From: Pseudomonas lini
GTDB taxonomy: Bacteria > Pseudomonadota > Gammaproteobacteria > Pseudomonadales > Pseudomonadaceae
DNA: 64,000 nucleotides
Reading direction: 5' to 3'
NCBI RefSeq assembly: GCF_030812475.1
Contig: NZ_JAUSSR010000016.1
Coordinates: 62,001-126,000, forward strand
The notes under the pieces are model-generated. The model searched no databases and was not told where the DNA came from. It saw only the letters and a program-made list of their open reading frames with translations. This document shows positions 8,418-16,300 of the stretch, one piece after another. Made by a program: the position numbers and the translations under genes. Within the stretch, counting starts at the first letter, position 1; each line of letters begins with the position of its first letter.

Positions 8418-9353
8418 CTTCTCGATGGCCTCCATCAGCAGGCCACCGATGTCGGTGCCGAACGCGTTATCAATCTCGCGAATGCAAGTCGGGCTGGTGA
8501 CGTTGATTTCCGTCAGGTGCTCGCCAATCACGTCCAGGCCGACAAACAGCAGCCCTTTCTCGCGCAGGGTCGGGCCGACTTGCGCGGCGATCCAGCGATC
8601 TTTTTCAGTCAGCGGACGCGCTTCGCCACGACCACCAGCAGCCAGGTTGCCCCGGGTTTCGCCCGCCGCCGGGATTCGCGCCAGGCAGTAATCCACCGGT
8701 TCGCCGTCAATCATCAGGATGCGTTTGTCGCCGTCGACGATGGCCGGCAGGTAACCCTGGATCATGATCTGCTGATTGCCATGCAGGGTCAGGGTTTCGA
8801 GGATCACCGACAGGTTGGGGTGGCCGGCGGTGTGGCGGAAGATCGACGAGCCGCCCATGCCGTCCAGCGGCTTGAGGATCACATCGCCGTGGTGATCGGC
8901 GAACTCGCGCAATACATCCGGGCGACGGCTGACGATGGTCGGCGGCGTGCACTGCGGGAACAGCGTGGCGAACAGTTTCTCGTTGCAGTCGCGCAGGCTT
9001 TGCGGCTTGTTGACCACCAGCACGCCAGCGCGTTCGGCCTGCTCCAGCAGGTAAGTGGAGTAGACGAACTCCATGTCGAACGGCGGATCCTTGCGCATCA
9101 GGATCACGTCCAGATCGCTCAGCAGCGAATCCTGCTCGGCGTCCAGTTCGAACCATTTTTCCGGGTTGGCGAAGACTTTCAACGGACGCATCCGCGCCCG
9201 CGCTTCGCCTTCGGCCTGGTACAAATCCCGCTGTTCCATATAGAACAGTTCCCAGCCGCGCTTCTGCGCGGCCAGCAGCATGGCCAGCGAGCTATCCTTC
9301 TTGTAGGAGATGCCGGCAATGGGATCCATGACAATCCCGACTCGAACGCTCAT
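8382..9353 (-). CDS. gshB: Glutathione synthetase
   Basis: ATP-grasp ligase joining gamma-glutamylcysteine and glycine, the second step of glutathione synthesis in the cytosol. The 323-residue protein shows RVGIVMDPI at the start, LMRKDPPFDMEFVYSTY, NKPQSLRDCNEKL, KPLDGMGGSSIFR (ATP-grasp loop) and TEINVTSPTCIREID near the end. ATG 9353 gives the conserved MSVRVGIVMDP; a longer open frame to 9470 runs through a REPIN and is rejected. The last ten residues (LQAASLKPQV) are encoded by the short repeats next to the stop codon and look like a recent extension. Confidence 0.96.
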   Translation of the reverse strand: MSVRVGIVMDPIAGISYKKDSSLAMLLAAQKRGWELFYMEQRDLYQAEGEARARMRPLKVFANPEKWFELDAEQDSLLSDLDVILMRKDPPFDMEFVYSTYLLEQAERAGVLVVNKPQSLRDCNEKLFATLFPQCTPPTIVSRRPDVLREFADHHGDVILKPLDGMGGSSIFRHTAGHPNLSVILETLTLHGNQQIMIQGYLPAIVDGDKRILMIDGEPVDYCLARIPAAGETRGNLAAGGRGEARPLTEKDRWIAAQVGPTLREKGLLFVGLDVIGEHLTEINVTSPTCIREIDNAFGTDIGGLLMEAIEKKLQAASLKPQV

Positions 9354-9393
9354 GGGTGTTTCCTCGAAGATTTGGGGAGCTATGCCGATCCTC

Positions 9394-9485
9394 TTGTAGG
9401 AGCGAGGCTTGCCCGCGAAGAACGATGACGCGGTGTGCCTGCAAAACCGTGCCGCCTGCTTCGCGGGCAAGCCTCGCTCCTACAA
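9394..9485. repeat. REPIN
   Basis: Long inverted repeat: ttgtaggagcgaggcttgcc and its complement around a spacer of about 35 bp. It occupies much of the 350-bp gap between the divergent gshB and pilG. The remaining roughly 200 bp before pilG should carry the pilG promoter; no convincing hexamers were identified. Confidence 0.85.
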
Positions 9486-9703
9486 AAAATCAATCCACAG
9501 GACCGTATAAAAGTGGCGTCAGAGTGGCGCTGAGAATGTTCCGGGTCAAGGAAAAACCACCGCGCCAGTCGCCCGATAGATTGGATTTGGAGACTGTGCT
9601 AAAAAGGCTGCCATGCCGTGCTGGGCCTTGAGCATCAAGGGTTTAAAGCCTCCGGTTGGCGCAAATGGACAATTTGATTCGCAAAGGCGACGGTAGAGCA
9701 TTT

Positions 9704-10108
9704 ATGGAACAGCATTCCAGCGCCTTGAAGGTTATGGTAATCGACGATTCGAAGACGATTCGTCGCACCGCCGAAACGCTGTTGAAGAACGCGGGTTGTG
9801 AGGTCATCACGGCCATCGATGGTTTCGATGCCCTGGCAAAGATTGCCGATAATCACCCCGGCATCATCTTCGTCGACATCATGATGCCCCGTCTGGACGG
9901 TTATCAGACCTGCGCCTTGATCAAGAACAACAGCGCGTTCAAGTCCACGCCCGTCATCATGCTGTCGTCCAAGGACGGTCTGTTCGACAAGGCCAAGGGG
10001 CGCATCGTCGGTTCCGACCAGTTTTTGACCAAACCTTTCAGCAAGGAAGAACTGCTGAACGCGATCCAGGCCCATGTGCCGGGTTTCGCCGCCGTTTTGC
10101 CGCAGTAA
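9704..10108 (+). CDS. pilG: Twitching motility response regulator PilG
   Basis: Single-domain CheY-like receiver, 134 residues, of the Pil-Chp pathway that controls type IV pilus activity and cAMP signalling. The acidic pair is in MVIDDSKTIRRT, the phospho-acceptor is D58 in FVDIMMPRLDG, and the conserved lysine is in LTKPFSKEE. ATG 9704 gives MEQHSSALKVM, matching the PAO1 N-terminus (MEQQSDGLKVM); an in-frame upstream start at 9656 adds 16 residues without support. First gene of pilG-pilH-pilI-pilJ-chpA-chpC. Confidence 0.96.
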   Translation: MEQHSSALKVMVIDDSKTIRRTAETLLKNAGCEVITAIDGFDALAKIADNHPGIIFVDIMMPRLDGYQTCALIKNNSAFKSTPVIMLSSKDGLFDKAKGRIVGSDQFLTKPFSKEELLNAIQAHVPGFAAVLPQ

Positions 10109-10164
10109 GACACCACAGTGACGCTCGGCCAGCGGGCCCGGTGTCGACAAGAATGGGGAACACC

Positions 10165-10530
10165 ATGGCTCGTATTCTGATCGTCGATGATTCGCCGACC
10201 GAAATGTACAAACTGACCGGCATGCTGGAAAAGCACGGTCATGAAGTGTTGAAAGCGGAGAACGGTGCCGACGGCGTGGCCCTCGCCCGCCAGGAGAAAC
10301 CCGACGCGGTGCTGATGGACATCGTCATGCCTGGCCTCAACGGTTTTCAGGCGACCCGTCAGCTGACCAAGGATCCGGAAACCGGACACATTCCGGTGAT
10401 CATCATCACCACCAAGGATCAGGAAACCGACAAGGTCTGGGGTACGCGCCAGGGCGCCAAGGACTACCTGACCAAACCGGTCGACGAAGACACCCTGATC
10501 AAGACCCTGAACAACGTGTTGGCCGGTTGA
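10165..10530 (+). CDS. pilH: Twitching motility response regulator PilH
   Basis: Second single-domain receiver of the Pil-Chp system, 121 residues; in P. aeruginosa it dampens signalling and acts with the retraction motors. ARILIVDDSPTEMYK carries the acidic residues, D52 in LMDIVMPGLNG is the phospho-acceptor, and YLTKPVDEDTL carries the conserved lysine. The ATG at 10165 has GGGGAAC just upstream; an earlier in-frame codon at 10141 is not needed. It lies 56 nt after pilG and 10 nt before pilI. Confidence 0.96.
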   Translation: MARILIVDDSPTEMYKLTGMLEKHGHEVLKAENGADGVALARQEKPDAVLMDIVMPGLNGFQATRQLTKDPETGHIPVIIITTKDQETDKVWGTRQGAKDYLTKPVDEDTLIKTLNNVLAG

Positions 10531-10540
10531 TAGCCCCGCC

Positions 10541-11074
10541 ATGACCGAGTCGCTGACCGCCTTCGAACTGCTGCTGCAGATCGATCGGCGTTGTCGTCTG
10601 CTGGCGGCGGATCTACCGTCCCAACCGTTCCGCCAGGACAGCTGGAGCGGTATCGGTTTTCGCTTGGGCGAGCGCTGGTACGTCGCGCCCATGGGCGAGA
10701 TCAGCGAAGTGTTGCACGAGCCGCGGTTCACTCAGCTGCCGGGCGTCAAGCCCTGGGTCAAGGGCGTCGCCAACTTGCGCGGACGCTTGCTGCCGATCAT
10801 GGATTTGTGTGGTTTCTTCGGTCATGAACTGTCGCCTCTGCGCAAGCAGCGGCGGGTGTTGGTGGTCGAGCATGGCGATGTGTTCGCCGGGTTGATGGTC
10901 GATGAGGTCTTCGGCTTGCAGCACTTCGCCCAGGACAGCCTGGAGCCGGCGGACAATGGGCACGGGCCTGTGTCGGCGTTCGTCACCGGCCAATTCCAAC
11001 GCGAGCAGGGCTGGCAGGTGTTCAGCCCGTTTGCGTTGGTGAAGTCGCAAAGTTTCCTGAATGTCGCCGCCTGA
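10541..11074 (+). CDS. pilI: CheW-like adaptor PilI
   Basis: CheW-domain coupling protein linking the methyl-accepting protein PilJ to the histidine kinase ChpA, 177 residues. The CheW fold shows in GIGFRLGERWYVAPMGEISEVL, FTQLPGVKPWVKGVANLRGRLLPIMDL (read here in two parts) and LVVEHGDVFAGLMVDEVFGLQ. It follows pilH by 10 nt in the same transcription unit. A REPIN separates it from pilJ, which may affect transcript processing between the two. Confidence 0.94.
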   Translation: MTESLTAFELLLQIDRRCRLLAADLPSQPFRQDSWSGIGFRLGERWYVAPMGEISEVLHEPRFTQLPGVKPWVKGVANLRGRLLPIMDLCGFFGHELSPLRKQRRVLVVEHGDVFAGLMVDEVFGLQHFAQDSLEPADNGHGPVSAFVTGQFQREQGWQVFSPFALVKSQSFLNVAA

Positions 11075-11078
11075 CCCC

Positions 11079-11193
11079 TGTAGGAGCGAGCTTGCTCCGG
11101 GCGGCGTTCCGACGATGGTCGTCAACGATAACGCTGCAAGCCTGACACCCCGCGGTGTTCTCAGGTTCATCGCGAGCAGGCTCGCTCCCACAA
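11079..11193. repeat. REPIN inside the pil-chp operon
   Basis: Inverted REP pair between pilI and pilJ with the spacer gtcaacgataacgctg. The left arm carries the variant cgggcggcgttccgacgatgg, seen again near 61520. Confidence 0.85.
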
Positions 11194-11236
11194 GGGATCT
11201 TCGGTGGGTTCTAAAGGTGGTTAAAGGCGAGAACCG

Positions 11237-13294
11237 ATGACAAAAGCAAAAACAGGCAAGCCTGAAGGGTCGCGCAGCCGCTCGCAGATCATCGCGTTGT
11301 TCATCGCGCTGATCGTCTTCATCATGCTGCTGTTCGCCCACTTCGCTTACCTCAATACCCAGGTCACGTACGACAAGCAGTACATCGGCCACGCCGGCGA
11401 GCTGCGCGTGCTGTCCCAGCGCATCGCCAAGAACGCCACCGAAGCCGCGGCGGGCAAGGCGGCGGCGTTCAAACTGCTCAGCGAAGCGCGCAATGATTTT
11501 GCCCGGCGTTGGGGCTATTTGAAGAATGGCGATCCTTCCACCGGCCTGCCGCCGGCGCCATCCACCGTGCGCCCGGAAATGCGCGCCGTGCAGCTTGATT
11601 GGGAGCGTCTGCTGAAAAACACCGACACGATTCTCGCCAGCGAACAGACCGTACTGTCCCTGCATCAGGTCGCCGCCACCCTGGCCGAAACCGTGCCGCA
11701 GTTGCAAGTCGAATACGAGAAGGTGGTCGAAATCCTCCTGTTGCGCGGTGCGCCGGCCGCTCAGGTGGCGATGGCCCAGCGGCAGACCCTGCTGGCTGAA
11801 CGTATCCTCGGCGCGGTGAACACCGTGCTCTCCGGAGACGAAAACTCGCAACAGGCCGCCGATGCGTTCGGTCGCGACGCCGCGCGATTCGGCCAGGTGC
11901 TCACGGGCATGCTCCAGGGTAATCCGGCGCTGAAGGTGAGCCAGGTCGAGGACAGCGATGCCCGTGCCCGGTTGATCGAGATTTCCGAGCTATTTCAATT
12001 CGTCTCCGGGTCGGTGGACGAAATCCTCGAAACGTCGCCGGAGCTGTTCAAGGTCCGGGAATCGGCCAGCAACATTTTTACCTTGTCGCAAACCCTGCTC
12101 GACGAAGCCTCGCACTTGGCCACCGGGTTGGAAAACCTCGCCGGCGGGCGCAACACCGACACCATTGGCGGCTATGTCCTGGGCCTTGCTGCACTGATGT
12201 CGATCATCCTCATCGGGCTGGTGATGGTGCGCGAGACCAATCGTCAGTTGCGCGAGACAGCCGAAAAGAATGAGCGCAATCAGACCGCAATCATGCGGCT
12301 GCTGGACGAAATCGAGGACCTGGCCGACGGCGACCTGACCGTGACCGCTACGGTGACCGAAGACTTTACCGGGACCATCGCCGATTCGATCAATTACTCG
12401 GTCGATCAGCTGCGCGACCTGGTGGCGACGATCAACCTCACGGCCGGCCAGGTTGCCGCCGCCGTGCAGGAAACCCAGGCCACCGCCATGCACCTGGCCC
12501 AGGCCTCTGAGCATCAGGCGCAGCAGATTGCCGAAGCGTCCACGGCGATCAATGACATGGCCGAGTCCATCGATCAGGTCTCGGCCAACGCGGCGGAATC
12601 CTCAGCGGTGGCTGAACGTTCGGTGGAGATCGCCAACAAGGGCAACGAGGTGGTGCACAACACCATCCACGGCATGGACAACATTCGCGAACAGATCCAG
12701 GACACCGCCAAACGCATCAAGCGATTGGGTGAGTCTTCCCAGGAAATCGGCGATATAGTCAGCCTGATCGATGACATTGCCGACCAGACCAACATCCTCG
12801 CCCTGAATGCGGCGATCCAGGCGTCCATGGCCGGTGACGCCGGGCGCGGTTTCGCAGTGGTGGCCGATGAAGTGCAACGATTGGCAGAGCGTTCGTCTGC
12901 CGCGACCCGCCAGATCGAAACCCTGGTGCGAGCGATCCAGACCGACACCAACGAAGCCGTGATTTCCATGGAGCAGACCACCACCGAAGTGGTGCGTGGC
13001 GCGCGTCTGGCGCAGGATGCCGGGGTGGCCCTGGAAGAAATCGAAGGGGTGTCGAAGACCCTTGCGGCGCTGATCCAGAGTATTTCCAACGCCGCGCAGC
13101 AACAGACCTCTTCGGCCGGGCAGATTTCCCTGACGATGAACGTGATCCAGCAGATCACCACGCAGACGTCGTCCGGTTCCACGGCTACCGCTGAAAGCAT
13201 CGGCAACCTGGCGAAAATGGCCAGTCAGTTGCGGCGTTCGGTATCCGGTTTCACCTTGCCGGCCACCAGGACGCAGCCTGCTGATAAAGTATGA
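11237..13294 (+). CDS. pilJ: Methyl-accepting chemotaxis protein PilJ
   Basis: Inner-membrane chemoreceptor of the Pil-Chp pathway, 685 residues; in P. aeruginosa it senses surface contact through interaction with pilin. The N-terminal membrane helix is at about 18-38. A periplasmic region with two PilJ-type modules spans about 40-305, and a second membrane helix lies near 308-330 (YVLGLAALMSIILIGLVMV). HAMP-like and cytoplasmic signalling domains follow. The highly conserved hairpin tip (IDDIADQTNILALNAAIQAS, then AGRGFAVVADEVQRLAE) is at about 508-550. The expected next gene pilK (methyltransferase) is absent; chpA follows directly. Confidence 0.95.
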   Translation: MTKAKTGKPEGSRSRSQIIALFIALIVFIMLLFAHFAYLNTQVTYDKQYIGHAGELRVLSQRIAKNATEAAAGKAAAFKLLSEARNDFARRWGYLKNGDPSTGLPPAPSTVRPEMRAVQLDWERLLKNTDTILASEQTVLSLHQVAATLAETVPQLQVEYEKVVEILLLRGAPAAQVAMAQRQTLLAERILGAVNTVLSGDENSQQAADAFGRDAARFGQVLTGMLQGNPALKVSQVEDSDARARLIEISELFQFVSGSVDEILETSPELFKVRESASNIFTLSQTLLDEASHLATGLENLAGGRNTDTIGGYVLGLAALMSIILIGLVMVRETNRQLRETAEKNERNQTAIMRLLDEIEDLADGDLTVTATVTEDFTGTIADSINYSVDQLRDLVATINLTAGQVAAAVQETQATAMHLAQASEHQAQQIAEASTAINDMAESIDQVSANAAESSAVAERSVEIANKGNEVVHNTIHGMDNIREQIQDTAKRIKRLGESSQEIGDIVSLIDDIADQTNILALNAAIQASMAGDAGRGFAVVADEVQRLAERSSAATRQIETLVRAIQTDTNEAVISMEQTTTEVVRGARLAQDAGVALEEIEGVSKTLAALIQSISNAAQQQTSSAGQISLTMNVIQQITTQTSSGSTATAESIGNLAKMASQLRRSVSGFTLPATRTQPADKV

Positions 13295-13343
13295 ATGGCC
13301 CTGGGGCATTTGATTCCTGATTGGGGTGCAAAGTGGAGTGGTT

Positions 13344-16300
13344 ATGGGTGATCGGCACGACTATGTGGCCCTCGAGTGGGTCAAGGGCGAGATTGCCGAA
13401 ACGTTGAAAGTGGCGCATCAGGCAATCGTGACCTTGCTGGATGACCCGCAGGCGACGCACGCCCTGAGCGAATGCCTGGCCTGCATCCATCAGGTTCATG
13501 GCAGCTTGAGGATGGTCGAGTTCTACGGTGCGGCGCTGTTCGCCGAAGAAATGGAGCAACTGACCAGCGCTCTGCTGCATGACCGCGTCGGCCATCGCGA
13601 TGAGGCGATCCATCTGTTGCTGCAGGCCCTCGGGCAACTGCCGATATATCTCGACCGGGTGCAAGGCGCTCGTCGGGACCTGCCGCTGGTGATGTTGCCG
13701 CTGATCAACGATCTGCGTGACGCCCGAGGCGAAAGCCTGTTATCGGAAACCAGCCTGTTCACTGCGCAATTGCCGGACCTGCCGCCACTAGATGAAGAGT
13801 TTCTGGCCTTGCTGGAACCGGCGGATTTACCTGATGTGCTGCGCAAGCTGCGGCAGATGTTGCAGATGGCCCTGGCCGGATTGCTGCGCGAGCAGGATGA
13901 CGAGACTATTCTCGGGTACCTGACCAAGGTGTTCTCACGACTGGAAGAACTGTGTGGCGCTGCGCCCCTGGGGCCGTTGTGGCAAGTCGCCTCGGCGCTG
14001 GTCGAAGGCATGCGCGCCGGCGTGACTGCCAACAGCCCGGCTTTGCGCAGCCTGTTCAAGGAGACCGACCTGGAACTCAAACGCCTGCTCGAACAGGGCA
14101 TGCCCGGCATCAATCAGCCGGCACCGCCGGCGTTGCTCAAGCGGTTGCTGTTTTACATTGCCAAGGCCGAACATCCCACCGGACAGATGCTGACCATGAA
14201 AGATCGCTACGGACTGGACGATGCGCTGCCTCATAGTGCGATGGTCGAAGAAGAACGGGCGCGACTGGCCGGCCCCGACCGCGACGCCATGCGCTCGGTA
14301 TTGGCGGCGTTGTGCGAAGAGCTGGTGCGGGTCAAGGAGCGCCTCGACCTGTTTGTGCGCAGCGACCGCCAGCACACCTCGGACCTCGACAGCTTGCTGG
14401 CGCCGCTGCGGCAAATCGCCGACACCCTGGCGGTGCTTGGTTTCGGCCAGCCACGCAAGGTCATCATCGATCAGTTGGCGGTGGTACTGAGCCTTGCCCA
14501 AGGCCAGCGTGAGCCCAATGACGCGATCCTGATGGACGTCGCCGGCGCCTTGCTCTACGTCGAAGCGACCCTGGCCGGCATGGTCGGTACCGTCGAGCCG
14601 CAAAGCCAGGAAGAAAGCCGACTGCCGACCACCGATTTGACGCAGATCCACCAGATCGTGATCAAGGAAGCGCGCATTTGCCTGCAACAGGCCAAGGACT
14701 TGATCGTCGACTACATCGACGCCGATTGGGATCGCCAGCACCTGCAGCCATTGCCGGATCTGCTGACCCAGGTTCGCGGCGCGCTGGCGATGATTCCGTT
14801 GAGTCGCGCGGCGAGCCTGATCGAAACCTGCAACCAGTTTATCCACGAGCATTTGTTGCTGGATCCGGGTCACCCCGGCTGGCAGGAACTCGACAGCCTG
14901 GCCGACGTCGTGACCAGCATCGATTACTACCTGGAACGTCTTGGTGACGACCCCCAGGCGCCGGGCGAACATCTGCTCGACGTCGCACAAAAGAGCCTGG
15001 CCTCCCTCGGCTTTTTCCCCAGCGAGCATCAATTGCCGGTGCTCGAAGAGGTGCTCAGCCCGACGCAAGCACAGCTCATGCGCGATCATCAGGAGCTGGA
15101 CGATCCTGCCATCATGCAGACCTTGGCCGATGTGCTGGCCAGTCCCGTATCTGCTGCCAACCCGCCTGCGTTGACCACCCCCGGCAGCCTATTGCTGCCG
15201 GCCGATGAGATCTCGCAGGAGATTGCGGCCTTCGATCCGATGTTGCTGGAAATTTTCCGCAACGAAGCCGAAACCCATTTGGGCAGCCTCAACCGCTTTC
15301 TCGACCGGGCCGCCGAGCAGGTGCCGTTGCACGCCAGCGACGAGTTGCAGCGCGCCTTGCACACGCTCAAGGGCAGCGCCTCGATGGCGGGCGTTTTGCC
15401 GATTGCCGAACTGGCAGCGCCGCTGGATCAACTGACCAGGGAATACAAGGCACACCTGCTGGCACTGGATCAGGATGAAGTCGAACTGTTGCGGGAGGCT
15501 GAAGGACTGTTCCGTCTCGGGCTGCGTCAACTCAAGCGCGACCCACTGGCCGGGATTCCCGGCGCCTGCTCGTTGATCGAGCGTACCCAGGTGTTGCTGG
15601 CCGAGCGTCTGCAAAGTCTATTGAGTGCACCCAATACCAGGCTGCGCATCAAGCGTGATCCGCAATTGATCAACAACTTTCTCGCCCAGGGCATGGACAT
15701 TCTGCTGGACGCCGAAAGCCTGTTGCGCCGTTGGCAGCAACATCCCGGCGAGCGGCAGGAGCTCAGCGCACTGCTGGACGAATTGACCACCTTGGGCGAA
15801 GGCGCGCACCTGGCCGATCTGCATCCGGTGGATGAACTCTGTGAAGCCTTGCTCGACCTCTATGGCGCGGTGGAGGAAAGCAGCCTGGCGGTCAGTGAGC
15901 GGTTTTTCAACGAGGCACAAAGTGCTCACGAAGCGCTGATCAACATGCTCGACGAACTGGCCGCCGGCCAGGAAGTCAGCCCGCAACCGGAGCGGATCCA
16001 GGCCTTGCGCGGCTTGCTCGATGAGGGTCTCGATCCTTCGGCCATGGGTCTGATCCGTAGCGACGGCAGCCGGACCCAGAGCATTCGCGAACTCGGCAGC
16101 GTCACCGCGGAGCTGGCGCGGACCCCTGTAGGAGCTGGCTTGCCAGCGAAGGACTTCAACGATGACGCGTTTCCAATGGATAAACGCGGCGCCGGTGAGC
16201 CCTTCGCTGGCAAGCCAGCTCCTACAGGGGATCGCGTCGTTAAGGATGACGCGTTTTCATTGGATAAACGCGGCGCCTGTGAGCCCTTCGCTGGCAAGCC